DNA from: Shewanella sp. KX20019
GTDB lineage: Bacteria > Pseudomonadota > Gammaproteobacteria > Enterobacterales > Shewanellaceae
DNA length: 64,000 nucleotides
Reading direction: 5' to 3'
Assembly: GCF_016757755.1 (NCBI RefSeq)
Contig: NZ_CP068437.1
Location: 2,046,001-2,110,000, forward strand
The notes beneath the pieces were generated by a model. The model made no database searches. It had not been told where the DNA came from and saw nothing but the letters and a program-made list of their open reading frames with translations. The translations under genes and the position numbers were made by a program. Below are positions 26,855-36,389 of the stretch, piece after piece. Each line of letters starts with the position of its first letter. The stretch's first letter is position 1.

Positions 26855-29110
26855 ATGGAAACTCAGGTATCTCAGCCTGGACCTGCGGCAAAAAACCTAT
26901 TGATAAACAATGGTACATCGCGCAGAGCAATCATGGACAAAGCAGCCCAAATAGGTGTCACCATTGGTGGAACCATGGTATTTGTGGCCTTGCTACTGAT
27001 CTTCTTTTATCTACTTTATGTCATTAAGCCTCTATTCGATAGCGCGGAGGTAACTGCTGTTGCGAGTGCGAAATATCATGATACTAAGCCCGCGTTAATG
27101 GTTGGTAGTGATGAGCAAAATGAGATCATGTATCGAGTATCCCAGCTGGGTAAAGTGGACTTTTTTGATACTGAAACATCACAACTTTTAAGAACAGAGC
27201 AGATTAATACGCCTGTAGGTGCAAATGTTGTCAGTAGTTCGGCTGCTATGCCAAATGAGCAGCGCTTTGCATTAGGGTTAAGTAATGGTCAAGTGATTAT
27301 TGCCGGTGTGGAGTTTGGGGTTAGCTACCCTGATAATAAACGCCTCATCACACCTAAGCTTCGTTTCTATAATGGCAATGCGCCACTGACGGTCGATACT
27401 GACGGTCATGCACTTAACCATTTAGTATTTGATGTCAGCAGTGACAAAATGAGCTTTGTATATCAAGGTGATGATAAAGTATGGCGCATCTCTCGTCAGG
27501 AAGGCGAAGAGAATATGATGACCGAAGAGGTTGAGTGGGTGTCGTACACAGGTACCATCCCTGATGCGCCAGTCAACGTTCAACAGCAGATAATGACACC
27601 CGATCAACGTCAACTGATTTTGAGTTCAGATAACAAACTGTTTGTTTATGATATTCGTGATGCTGAAGCCGTGAGTTTACGACAAGTGCTTGAACTTGGG
27701 CGCGCTAAAGCCAAGGTGACCAATGTGAGTTTGTTAGCAGGTGCTAGCTCTTTGCTGGTCAGCTACGACAGTGGCCTAATTCAGCAATATTTTCAGGTAA
27801 ACGGTGAACAAGGACGTCAATATCAAGAGATCCGCGGCTTTGAAAACAGAGCGGGTATTAAGAGTGTCGCCTCTGAGTTTTACCGTAAGAGTTTTGTTGC
27901 CATTACTGACGAGGGCAACTTAAGCTTGCTTTATACCACCAGTCAGCGTGAGCTTTTCTCTGAGAACTTTGACCTTAAAAATCCCGGTACTGTAGGATTT
28001 AGCCCACGCTCTAACGCGTTGGTTGTCGAGGCTGGCGGTAAGCTTAACCTGTTTAGTGTGTCTAATACCCACCCTGAAATATCGTGGAGTGCGATGTGGA
28101 GTAAGGTGTGGTATGAAGGCTACCCTGAGCCTAAATATGTGTGGCAGTCAACGTCAGGTTCTGACGACTTTGAAGCAAAACTAAGCCTGATGCCACTGGC
28201 GTTTGGTACCATGAAAGCGGCGTTTTACGCGATGCTATTTGCCACTCCTTTGGCGATAGCGGGTGCGATATACACAGCATACTTCATGTCTCCAAAGGTA
28301 CGCGCCGTTGTTAAGCCTACGATTGAGATAATGGAAGCCTTACCGACAGTGATTCTGGGTTTCTTAGCGGGTCTTTGGCTCGCGCCGCTGATTGAAGAGA
28401 ATCTGCCCGGCATTATTACCCTGCTCATATTGCTACCCACCTCGATACTGTCTAGTGCATTTGCATGGCATAAACTGCCCACTAAGTGGAAGCAACGCCT
28501 GCCCGATACTTACCAAGAGATTATGTTAATCCCAGTGATCCTCTTTATCGGTTGGTTATCGTTTGCGATTAGCCCAGGTTTAGAATCTGCGTTCTTTGGT
28601 GGTGATACTCGTATGTTTATCACCAACGAGCTCGGTATCACCTTTGACCAACGTAATGCGTTAGTTGTGGGGATTGCCATGGGCTTTGCGGTTATTCCGA
28701 CTATCTTCTCTATTGCTGAAGATGCGGTGTTCTCGGTACCACGTCATCTATCAAACGGTAGTTTGGCACTGGGTGCAACGACATGGCAGACCTTAACACG
28801 AGTGGTTTTGTTAACGGCAAGCCCAGGTATCTTCTCTGCCGTAATGATGGGGTTAGGGCGCGCCGTAGGTGAAACCATGATTGTCTTAATGGCCACGGGT
28901 AACACGGCGATTATGGAGTGGAGTGTCTTTGAAGGCATGAGAACACTGGCAGCCAATATTGCTGTTGAGATGCCGGAATCTGCTATTGGTAGCTCCCATT
29001 ACCGAGTGCTATTCCTCGCTGCTTTTGTATTGTTTATCTTTACGTTCTTCTTCAACACTATTGCAGAAGTTGTCAGACAACGTCTACGTGAACGCTATAG
29101 CTCACTGTAA
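26855..29110 (+). CDS. pstC: Phosphate ABC transporter permease PstC (enlarged form)
   Basis: Membrane subunit of the high-affinity phosphate importer. The 751 residues far exceed the roughly 320 of E. coli PstC. TM1 is at about 33-60, then a large soluble segment (about 60-440) of repeated short strands resembling a beta-propeller (for example LVFDVSSDKMSFVYQGDDKVW), then the canonical permease core with six TMs from about 450. The core has the EAA-like loop LSNGSLALGATTWQTLTRVV. Enlarged PstC and PstA pairs are known in shewanellae and vibrios. The ATG follows GAGG. It is the first gene of pstCAB-phoU. Confidence 0.93.
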   Translation: METQVSQPGPAAKNLLINNGTSRRAIMDKAAQIGVTIGGTMVFVALLLIFFYLLYVIKPLFDSAEVTAVASAKYHDTKPALMVGSDEQNEIMYRVSQLGKVDFFDTETSQLLRTEQINTPVGANVVSSSAAMPNEQRFALGLSNGQVIIAGVEFGVSYPDNKRLITPKLRFYNGNAPLTVDTDGHALNHLVFDVSSDKMSFVYQGDDKVWRISRQEGEENMMTEEVEWVSYTGTIPDAPVNVQQQIMTPDQRQLILSSDNKLFVYDIRDAEAVSLRQVLELGRAKAKVTNVSLLAGASSLLVSYDSGLIQQYFQVNGEQGRQYQEIRGFENRAGIKSVASEFYRKSFVAITDEGNLSLLYTTSQRELFSENFDLKNPGTVGFSPRSNALVVEAGGKLNLFSVSNTHPEISWSAMWSKVWYEGYPEPKYVWQSTSGSDDFEAKLSLMPLAFGTMKAAFYAMLFATPLAIAGAIYTAYFMSPKVRAVVKPTIEIMEALPTVILGFLAGLWLAPLIEENLPGIITLLILLPTSILSSAFAWHKLPTKWKQRLPDTYQEIMLIPVILFIGWLSFAISPGLESAFFGGDTRMFITNELGITFDQRNALVVGIAMGFAVIPTIFSIAEDAVFSVPRHLSNGSLALGATTWQTLTRVVLLTASPGIFSAVMMGLGRAVGETMIVLMATGNTAIMEWSVFEGMRTLAANIAVEMPESAIGSSHYRVLFLAAFVLFIFTFFFNTIAEVVRQRLRERYSSL

Positions 29111-29185
29111 TGTTAAAAGTACAGATATATATGGATATTAAGATGATTAATAATATTTCGCCTGTCGCCGTAAGAGGTTTAGCAA

Positions 29186-30838
29186 ATGGGTAAGTGGTTT
29201 AAATCTGGTTCTCCGTGGATTTGGATGACCAGTGGCGCTGTGAGCGTGTGTTTAATTGCGGTACTCGGATTGCTTTTACTTATCGCATGGCGTGGTTTAA
29301 GTTACTTCTGGCCTGCTGATATCTACCAGTGGGAGATGAAAGACCCGCAAGGTGAGCGCTACACGATTATCGGTGAAATATACGATAGAGAAGAAGTGCC
29401 GATTGAACGCCTATTGTCTGCAGGCCATACGTTTGATGCTGACGTCGGCGACACTGTGACACGCTACCTGATTAAAACCGGTAACCGCGAGTTTGTTGGC
29501 TTGGACTTTCGCTGGGTGATGGAGACCAATATTATATCGCGCTCTAAGCCGAATGATATAGCAGTCATAGAGCGTAGCAAAAACGGTGACTTCTACGGCT
29601 ATCCAGTTGGGATAATTGAAGATGGTAAGCGCTTAACACCTGATAACATTGAATCCGCTTTTGCTGAACATATCGAGCGTGCAGTGGCGTTAAATGACCG
29701 CGCACTCGATATTCAAAAAGGTGATATTGGCACCATAAACTATGAGCTAGAAAATCTACGCTTAAAGTCACGTAAGTATGAGCTGGATAATGCACTGACC
29801 CAGAGCCGCAAAGCTGAAATTGAAGCACAGCGTTTAAAATTAGATGCTGAGTATCAAATCGTTGAAAAAGAGTTCTTTGCCCTTAAAACAGAGGCGGGTC
29901 GTGATTTTGTTATTATTCGCGACATGCGCGGTGAAGAGGTTACCCTTAAGCTCGATACAATTTTAGATGTCACTTATGCTAACCGCCTTACTACATTAGG
30001 CAGAATAGGGCATTGGTTTATTGGTATTGGCAAGTTTGTCAGCGATGACCCACGTGAAGCCAATACAGAAGGAGGGGTATTCCCCGCTATTTTCGGTACT
30101 GTGTTTATGGTGATGCTGATGGCGGTGATTGTGACGCCATTTGGGGTGATAGCGGCCATTTACTTACATGAGTATGCCAAAAAAGGTCCTGTCACTAAGA
30201 TGATCCGCATCGCGGTGATTAATTTAGCGGGCGTGCCATCAATCGTCTACGGCGTGTTTGGTTTAGGTTTCTTTGTTTACATGTTTGGTGGCACGATTGA
30301 CCAACTGTTTTATCCTGAAGCACTACCTGCACCGACTTTTGGCTCACCGGGTGTTATCTGGTCTGCATTAACCTTAGCCATTTTAACGCTGCCAGTCGTG
30401 ATTGTATCGACAGAGGAGGGCTTGAGCCGCATCCCAATTTCGGTACGCCAAGGTAGCTTGGCACTGGGCGCGACTAAAGCGGAAACCTTGTGGCGGATTA
30501 TTATCCCAATGGCCAGCCCAGCGATAATGACAGGTTTGATTTTGGCTGTCGCACGCGCAGCAGGCGAGGTTGCTCCCTTGATGTTGGTGGGTGTAGTAAA
30601 GCTTGCGCCAACGCTACCAGTTGATTTGAACTTCCCATTTGTGCATTTAGAGCGAAAGTTCATGCACCTAGGTTTCCACATCTATGATGTTGGTTTCCAA
30701 AGCCCTAACGTAGAAGCTGCGCGCCCGTTGGTATACGCGACTTCGTTCCTTTTGGTCTCGGTGATCGTGACGTTAAATTTAACGGCCATTGGTGTACGAA
30801 ACCACTTACGCGAAAAATATCGTTCGCTTGAGCATTAA
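29186..30838 (+). CDS. pstA: Phosphate ABC transporter permease PstA (enlarged form)
   Basis: Partner permease of PstC; 550 residues rather than the usual ~290. TM1 (about 18-38) is followed by a 240-residue insertion that includes a charged helical stretch (LENLRLKSRKYELDNALTQS, then KAEIEAQRLKLDAEYQIVEK) likely to form a coiled coil. The core from about 285 has six TMs and the EAA-like loop VRQGSLALGATKAETLW. The start ATG follows AAGAGG. The 75-base gap to pstC holds no reading frame, so both genes are in one transcript. Confidence 0.93.
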   Translation: MGKWFKSGSPWIWMTSGAVSVCLIAVLGLLLLIAWRGLSYFWPADIYQWEMKDPQGERYTIIGEIYDREEVPIERLLSAGHTFDADVGDTVTRYLIKTGNREFVGLDFRWVMETNIISRSKPNDIAVIERSKNGDFYGYPVGIIEDGKRLTPDNIESAFAEHIERAVALNDRALDIQKGDIGTINYELENLRLKSRKYELDNALTQSRKAEIEAQRLKLDAEYQIVEKEFFALKTEAGRDFVIIRDMRGEEVTLKLDTILDVTYANRLTTLGRIGHWFIGIGKFVSDDPREANTEGGVFPAIFGTVFMVMLMAVIVTPFGVIAAIYLHEYAKKGPVTKMIRIAVINLAGVPSIVYGVFGLGFFVYMFGGTIDQLFYPEALPAPTFGSPGVIWSALTLAILTLPVVIVSTEEGLSRIPISVRQGSLALGATKAETLWRIIIPMASPAIMTGLILAVARAAGEVAPLMLVGVVKLAPTLPVDLNFPFVHLERKFMHLGFHIYDVGFQSPNVEAARPLVYATSFLLVSVIVTLNLTAIGVRNHLREKYRSLEH

Positions 30839-30869
30839 TTGACGATTATCCTAAGTGATAGGAAATAAC

Positions 30870-31688
30870 ATGATTTCAATAGATCAATCGGTAATGAAGA
30901 CTGAAATGCTAGACCTAGAAAACTTAAGCAAAGAAGACACGGCGCTAGAGATCCGTAACTTAAACCTTAAATATGGCGATAAACAGGCACTGTTTGATGT
31001 GTCTATGCATATCCCTAAGAAAAAGGTGACGGCTTTTATTGGGCCAAGTGGTTGCGGTAAATCAACCCTATTGCGTTGCATTAACCGCATGAATGACTTA
31101 GTTGATAACTGTCATACCAGTGGCGAGATTTTGCTGCATGGGCAAGACATATACGACAAAAAAGTCGATGTCGCTGCATTGCGTCGTAATGTCGGTATGG
31201 TATTTCAACGCCCAAACCCATTCCCGAAATCAATTTACGAGAATGTGGTGTATGGCTTACGTCTGCAAGGCGTCAACAATCGTCGTGATCTCGATGATGC
31301 CGCAGAACGTTCTTTGCGCGGCGCGGCGATTTGGGACGAAGTTAAAGACAGATTACATGACAATGCCTTTGGCCTCTCTGGTGGACAGCAGCAGCGTCTA
31401 GTGATTGCTCGTGCTATTGCCATTGAGCCAGAAGTATTGCTGCTCGATGAACCCACATCAGCACTGGATCCAATCTCTACCTTGACGATTGAAGAGCTGA
31501 TCACTGAGCTTAAATCCAAATATACCGTGGTTATCGTGACACATAATATGCAGCAGGCCGCTCGCGTGTCTGATCAAACCGCCTTTATGTATATGGGGGA
31601 GCTGGTTGAATATGCTGACACCAATACCATATTCACCACGCCACGTAAGAAAAAGACCGAAGATTACATTACCGGTCGTTACGGCTAA
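30870..31688 (+). CDS. pstB: Phosphate ABC transporter ATPase PstB
   Basis: ATPase of the phosphate importer. It has 272 residues from the ATG at 30870 (AGGA seven bases upstream); a GTG at 30855 would add five. Walker A is GPSGCGKSTLLRC, the PstB-specific GMVFQRPNPFPKSIYENV follows, the signature is LSGGQQQRLVIARAI, and Walker B is LLLDEPTSALDP. It follows pstA by 31 bases. PstB also takes part in signalling phosphate sufficiency to PhoR through PhoU. Confidence 0.97.
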   Translation: MISIDQSVMKTEMLDLENLSKEDTALEIRNLNLKYGDKQALFDVSMHIPKKKVTAFIGPSGCGKSTLLRCINRMNDLVDNCHTSGEILLHGQDIYDKKVDVAALRRNVGMVFQRPNPFPKSIYENVVYGLRLQGVNNRRDLDDAAERSLRGAAIWDEVKDRLHDNAFGLSGGQQQRLVIARAIAIEPEVLLLDEPTSALDPISTLTIEELITELKSKYTVVIVTHNMQQAARVSDQTAFMYMGELVEYADTNTIFTTPRKKKTEDYITGRYG

Positions 31689-31713
31689 ATTGAACTGATA
31701 GAGGTTTATTACA

Positions 31714-32424
31714 ATGGAAAACATGAACTTAAATAAACATATCTCTGGTCAGTTTAATGCTGAACTGGATGATATTCGTAACCGTGTATTAACGATGGGC
31801 GGCCTTGTTGAGCGTCAACTTGAGCAATCTCTAGATGCATTAGCGGCACTTGATTCCGAGCTGGCTCAAAAAGTGATTGAAGGCGACCATAAAGTGAATG
31901 GCATGGAAGTGGCCATTGACGAAGAGTGCACCCGTATCATTGCTAAGCGTCAACCCGCCGCCAGTGATTTGCGCTTAGTACTGGCGATCTCTAAAACCAT
32001 CACCGATTTAGAACGTATCGGTGATGCGTGTGTAAAAATTGCAAAAGCCGCGTTAGATAAACGCTCTAAGAATCAGCAGCCTCTGCTGGTGAGTATCGAG
32101 AACATGGGCCGTCATGCGACGCGTACTCTGCACGCAACACTCGATGCGTTAGCGCGCATGGATGCAGATGTCGCACTTGAGCTACATAAAGAGGACGCCA
32201 AACTTGATAAAGAGTATGAAGGTATTATTCGTCAGCTGATGACCTATATGATGGCAGATCCTCGCTCTATTCCTGAAGTGCTAGACGTACTTTGGGCTGC
32301 GCGTGCAGTAGAGCGTGTCGGCGATCGTTGTCAGAACATCTGTGAATACATTATCTACTACGTCAAAGGTAAGGATGTGCGCCATGTCTCCTATGAAGAG
32401 ATGGAAAAAGACCTTAAGTTTTAA
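31714..32424 (+). CDS. phoU: Phosphate signalling protein PhoU
   Basis: Negative regulator that connects the Pst transporter to the PhoR/PhoB system. The 236 residues form two tandem PhoU three-helix bundles with the metal-binding E/D-x-x-x-D motifs (ERIGDACVKIAK near 106 and ERVGDRCQNICEY near 203). It lies 25 bases past pstB and ends the operon. Two terminators follow. A separate phoB/phoR is not in this window. Confidence 0.97.
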   Translation: MENMNLNKHISGQFNAELDDIRNRVLTMGGLVERQLEQSLDALAALDSELAQKVIEGDHKVNGMEVAIDEECTRIIAKRQPAASDLRLVLAISKTITDLERIGDACVKIAKAALDKRSKNQQPLLVSIENMGRHATRTLHATLDALARMDADVALELHKEDAKLDKEYEGIIRQLMTYMMADPRSIPEVLDVLWAARAVERVGDRCQNICEYIIYYVKGKDVRHVSYEEMEKDLKF

Positions 32425-32480
32425 ATGACGAATTTGGCAAGCAAACCTGTAGCTAATATGACTCACTAAATAATGAGATC

Positions 32481-32514
32481 AGCACCACAGATTGATTGTG
32501 GTCGCTGGTTTTTT
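32481..32514 (+). terminator. First terminator after phoU
   Basis: AGC-A-CCACA and TGTGG-TC-GCT form an interrupted stem followed by GGTTTTTT. A second terminator follows within a few bases. Confidence 0.65.
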
Positions 32515-32519
32515 AATCT

Positions 32520-32546
32520 AAAAAACAGCTATTTGCTGTTTTTTTT
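32520..32546. terminator. Second terminator after phoU
   Basis: AAAAAACAGC and GCTGTTTTTT close a 5-base loop. It is A/T-flanked and can act in both directions. Confidence 0.85.
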
Positions 32547-32907
32547 GTATTTGGGATCTAGACGAAAACCTCAAGTCAGGAAATAATATATTATCGTTGA
32601 TGAATTTTGTGCCGTAAGTCATCAAAGACAAATTCTATTAAATAGCTGGATCAGGCCATAAAGGCAGATTTCAGGTTGAGCTATTCAATGCGATTTGCAT
32701 ATGTTTGTTAATCAAAAGCTGAACTCCTATAGCGTCAGTATATTGATCAATAAGCATTACTTTGGTGAGTACAACTCACGGGCCTAACCACAAAATGATA
32801 ATCCCGCCAGTGTATTCTTATATTAACCTATAAGCTCCTTATCTCTGGCTGGCCATGTATGCGCTGAGCTAGAAGGAAGCGTGTACTTCATTAATTTCGG
32901 TAACTAT
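32547..32907. promoter_or_regulatory. Upstream region of the BetT-type transporter
   Basis: This 361-base region has no gene. It is AT-rich in the first half (AAATAATATATTATCG, an imperfect palindrome) and has no other strong repeat. It should contain the transporter promoter, which I cannot pinpoint. A GTG at 32881 would extend the next gene by nine codons and has GGAAG three bases before it. Confidence 0.35.
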
Positions 32908-34887
32908 ATGTCGATTAAATCGAGTATTAACCCCCCTGTTTTTTTCTCTTCTGTTTTCCTCATCAGCATAATGGTACTGATCAGTGCTATTTGGCCAACA
33001 CAAGCACAAGATGTTTTTAAAACTGTGCAATCATGGTTTGAACTGAAATTGGGATGGTTATACATCCTCGGCGTTGCAGTATTTTTAATTTTTATTATCT
33101 TTGTCATGGTCAGCCGTTTTGGTGATATAAAGCTTGGACCTGACCATTCCGAACCCGATTATAGCTATAAAAGCTGGATAGCGATGTTATTCTCTGCGGG
33201 CATGGGTATTGGTTTAATGTTTTTTGGTGTCGCAGAACCGGTTATGCATTACCTTGCGCCGCCAGATGCCGACCCTCAGACGATACAAGCTGCCAAAGAT
33301 GCGATGAAGATAACCTTCTTCCATTGGGGGATCCATGCTTGGGCTATTTACGCTGTGGTGGCGCTAAGTCTGGCATATTTCTCTTATCGCCATAAACTTC
33401 CACTGCTGCCTCGAAGTGCGCTTTATCCACTCTTTGGTGAGCGTATATACGGTCCCATCGGTCATGCAGTAGACACATTTGCAGTGATCGGTACCATGTT
33501 TGGTGTGGCTACATCACTTGGCTTTGGTGTGCTTCAGGTTAACTCGGGTCTTAATTATCTGCTCGGCGTCCCCGTGAATGCGATGGTGCAAGTCGGTCTT
33601 ATTATTGTGATCTCCATTATCGCAACAGTGTCGGTTTTCTCTGGACTAGATAAAGGCGTTAAACGCTTAAGTGAACTTAACTTAGGTCTAGCGTTGCTAT
33701 TGATGATATCGGTGTTGATCTTTGGACCAACAGTTGAGTTATTACAAGCCTTTGTACAGAATACCGGCGGTTATTTAAGTGATATCGTTGGCAAGACATT
33801 CAACCTTTATGCTTATGAGCAAAAGAACGACTGGATTGGCGGTTGGACGCTACTTTATTGGGGCTGGTGGATCTCATGGTCCCCATTTGTAGGTACCTTT
33901 ATTGCGCGTGTTTCACGTGGACGAACCATTCGTGAGTTTTTAATTGGTGTGCTTTTGGTGCCATCGGCACTGACTTTCTTATGGATGACCGTGTTTGGAA
34001 ATACGGCGATAAACGCCATTATGAATCATGGTGCAACTTACCTTGCTGATGCGGTGTCATCTGATGTTTCTGTGGCGCTGTTCGTGTTCTTTGAGCATAT
34101 GCCATTCTCCACATTACTGTCGACTATCGCGTTGTGTCTAGTGGTGACCTTCTTTGTAACCTCGTCAGACTCAGGTTCGTTAGTGATCGATAACTTGACC
34201 TCAGGTGGCGATCATAACGCTCCCGTTTGGCAGCGTATTTTCTGGGCGCTACTGCAAGGTGTAGTAGCATCTGTGTTACTACTGGCGGGTGGCTTACAAG
34301 CGTTACAAACTGCGGCTATTGCCAGTGCGTTACCTTTTCTACTTGTGATGCTGTTGATGTGCTTTGGTCTATTCAAAGCGCTGCAAGACGATTGGTTGAA
34401 AATCAACAGTGTGCAGTCCCATAACACCAGTGTGCAGTTCTCTAAAACCAACGTAAGCTGGGAAGACCATATTGACGTCTTAGTTTCTCATCCTAGTGAA
34501 TCGATGGCGCTTGGCTTCTTTGAAGAAGTGGCAAAACCTGCATTAAACAAGGTATGTGATACGTTCAATAGCAAGGGTGTTGCGGCGGAGGTGATGAATT
34601 TTGAAAACCGTCTTCGATTCGTCATTGCTAACGAAGAACATGATGACTTTGTTTACGGATTACGGATCCGTGCTTTTAGTATTACAAATCCTATTGAAAG
34701 TGAAGTGGCAGAAGGCGACTCTGAGTATTACCGTGTTGAAGTCTTTTTAGAACACGGCAGCCAGCATTACGACGTCATGGGCTTCACTCAAGAGCAAGTA
34801 TTGGCGGATGTAGTGACCCAGTATGAGAAGTATTTGCACTATCTGCACCTTTCTGGATCTGAGTATTTGGGTGAGGAGATAAAGTAG
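32908..34887 (+). CDS. betT: BCCT transporter, BetT type (choline uptake)
   Basis: Sodium- or proton-coupled betaine/choline/carnitine transporter with 12 TMs. The 659 residues include a C-terminal cytoplasmic tail of about 150, the mark of BetT rather than of shorter glycine betaine carriers. Family motifs include AAMLF-like AMLFSAGMGIGLMFFGVAEP, HWGIHAWAIY, WWISWSPFVGTFIARVSRGR and TSSDSGSLVID. The start is chosen at the ATG at 32908, where the N-terminus (SIKSSINPPVFFSS) matches BetT; a GTG at 32881 is possible. betA, betB and betI are not adjacent, so choline oxidation would need genes elsewhere. Confidence 0.88.
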   Translation: MSIKSSINPPVFFSSVFLISIMVLISAIWPTQAQDVFKTVQSWFELKLGWLYILGVAVFLIFIIFVMVSRFGDIKLGPDHSEPDYSYKSWIAMLFSAGMGIGLMFFGVAEPVMHYLAPPDADPQTIQAAKDAMKITFFHWGIHAWAIYAVVALSLAYFSYRHKLPLLPRSALYPLFGERIYGPIGHAVDTFAVIGTMFGVATSLGFGVLQVNSGLNYLLGVPVNAMVQVGLIIVISIIATVSVFSGLDKGVKRLSELNLGLALLLMISVLIFGPTVELLQAFVQNTGGYLSDIVGKTFNLYAYEQKNDWIGGWTLLYWGWWISWSPFVGTFIARVSRGRTIREFLIGVLLVPSALTFLWMTVFGNTAINAIMNHGATYLADAVSSDVSVALFVFFEHMPFSTLLSTIALCLVVTFFVTSSDSGSLVIDNLTSGGDHNAPVWQRIFWALLQGVVASVLLLAGGLQALQTAAIASALPFLLVMLLMCFGLFKALQDDWLKINSVQSHNTSVQFSKTNVSWEDHIDVLVSHPSESMALGFFEEVAKPALNKVCDTFNSKGVAAEVMNFENRLRFVIANEEHDDFVYGLRIRAFSITNPIESEVAEGDSEYYRVEVFLEHGSQHYDVMGFTQEQVLADVVTQYEKYLHYLHLSGSEYLGEEIK

Positions 34888-34907
34888 CCTTAATCATTTA
34901 ACAGCTG

Positions 34908-34950
34908 GTGATGGGCACTTAGACTCGATCTTGGTTGCTCATCACTTTTC
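34908..34950 (+). terminator. Terminator after betT
   Basis: GTGATGGGCA and TGCTCATCAC pair with one G-T wobble across an 18-base loop, followed by TTTTC. The long loop makes it less certain. Confidence 0.5.
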
Positions 34951-35087
34951 AATTTTGACTTTATTTTAGATCTGCTTGCGATAGATGACTCAAGCTATTT
35001 GAAAAGATGTCGCCAAATTTCCCCCAACATTGGCTTCAATGGTAGTATTGAAACCAATGAGTATTAAATCAACATGAGATAAACTGA

Positions 35088-35450
35088 ATGTCAGTACAAT
35101 CAGGCCAAAGTAAATTAGATAGAGTGTTAGCAGAAGCTCGGGACTACAAGGCTAAACGCGAGACCGGTTATCGCGAGCAAGCACTTAAGCTCTACCCTTG
35201 GGTTTGTGGTCGTTGTACTCGCGAGTTTAACAATGCAAACTTGCGTGAATTAACGGTTCATCATCGTGATCATAATCATGACAACAATCCATCAGACGGG
35301 TCGAATTGGGAGTTGTTATGCCTATACTGTCATGACAATGAGCATTCTAAGTTTGAAGAGTTGATCCAATACGGCGCAACCACTGAAACTAAAGTCGATG
35401 CGGCAACCTATAATCCATTCGCTGATCTAAAAAGCATGTTAAAGAAATAA
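35088..35450 (+). CDS. yajD: HNH nuclease-family protein YajD
   Basis: 120 residues. A short basic helix is followed by an HNH fold with two zinc-binding CxxC pairs (CGRCTREF, CLYCHDNEHSK) and the central VHHRDHNHDNNPSDGSNWEL motif carrying the HH pair and Asn. YajD is widespread in gammaproteobacteria, but its target is not established. The gene is solitary, with its own terminator, and convergent with the DUF1289 gene. Confidence 0.93.
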   Translation: MSVQSGQSKLDRVLAEARDYKAKRETGYREQALKLYPWVCGRCTREFNNANLRELTVHHRDHNHDNNPSDGSNWELLCLYCHDNEHSKFEELIQYGATTETKVDAATYNPFADLKSMLKK

Positions 35451-35478
35451 TCGAGTTTATTCTAAATCGATTAAACAT

Positions 35479-35505
35479 GAAAAAAGCCGCGATGAGCGGC
35501 TTTTT
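35479..35505 (+). terminator. Terminator after yajD
   Basis: AAAAAAGCCGC and GCGGCTTTTT around a 5-base loop. Confidence 0.88.
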
Positions 35506-35555
35506 AGTTTAAGTCGAACTGTCATCGAAGGCGTTAAGTCTCGCTTCGGCTTTTA

Positions 35556-35821
35556 ATACCAATTGCATTAAGTATCTGTTCATTCAGTGGGAATTCAAAG
35601 CGCTGAAGGCAAGTCGGAAACATGAAGCTAATAGTTATTCTATATCGAGAGTTTTCGGCGCAGCATACAGGGCTTTGAAACCCACCCTGCGGGAAGCGCT
35701 CATGCATTCCACTTCTGCTTTGCATTGACTTACAAGGGAATAACCATTCTCTCGTCAATGCGCATTGAATTGAAAAGCGTGAGCGCTTCTGAATTGACTA
35801 CTTACTTAATGCAATTGGTAT
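35556..35821. mobile_element. MITE-like element with 19-base terminal inverted repeats
   Basis: The ends, 35556-35574 (ATACCAATTGCATTAAGTA) and 35803-35821, are perfect inverted repeats. The 266-base interior has no convincing gene and shows scattered internal similarity between arms (GTTATTC words). There is no obvious target-site duplication. It has the form of a nonautonomous element mobilised in trans. The right end overlaps the 3' end of the DUF1289 gene and supplies its stop codon. Confidence 0.65.
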
Positions 35822-36021
35822 AACCATTTAGCCCGACTTAAAATGGCGCTATTCTCCCCATCGACCATTTCAGCTTTGCGTTGTTCGAGCTTGGCCCAAA
35901 TCTGTGCTTTTTTCTCCTCTGCGGCGCTACTCCAACCGACAATTTCGTCAATGTGGCGATAGCATCCCATACAGTAATCATCTTCATTAAGCCCACAGCG
36001 AGCCACGCACGGTGATTGCAT
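35806..36021 (-). CDS. DUF1289 family small protein
   Basis: 71 residues from the ATG at 36021, which has AGGTG nine bases upstream; a longer frame starts at 36111 but is not family-like. The DUF1289 signature is visible: SPCVARCGLNEDDYCMGCY with four cysteines, followed by EIVGWSSAAEEKKAQIW. The family is often annotated as a predicted Fe-S protein. The last five residues (LYQLH) and the stop codon are encoded by the terminal repeat of the MITE-like element, so the natural C-terminus was probably changed by insertion. Confidence 0.88.
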   Translation of the reverse strand: MQSPCVARCGLNEDDYCMGCYRHIDEIVGWSSAAEEKKAQIWAKLEQRKAEMVDGENSAILSRAKWLYQLH

Positions 36022-36389
36022 TTTATTGTGCACCTGTTTGAATTTGCGTCGAAGTGTAATATCAATGGCAGAGAATTTATAGTTAATCTCGAAATACTTA
36101 GGTATTTTCAATGCAGTGACGTTGCCGAGTGTTTGCTCTGATATTTAATGAGAAAATTATTAATGCATTGAGTACAAATTAGCTAGAATTGACTGACAGG
36201 GTAATCAGCTTTGTTGGTCTTTTAGTGTTGTTACTTTGCCTAAACAGATAGCTGTATCGATTGCTAGAGAATACGCCTGTCTAATATTTGATTTTAGTTG
36301 TAGAACGACCCGATAACGAATGCTAGAATCTCGGCACAATTCTTTATTAGTTGAATATATTCAGTATGTTGCATCTTAACGGAGGCTTT

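Noticed and set aside
32881..32907. GTG start for the BetT-type gene
   Set aside because: The ribosome site is only three bases away and the added residues are not family-like; it remains possible.
35534..35758. 74-codon minus-strand frame inside the MITE-like element
   Set aside because: Entirely within the repeat, with no similarity to a transposase and no ribosome site.
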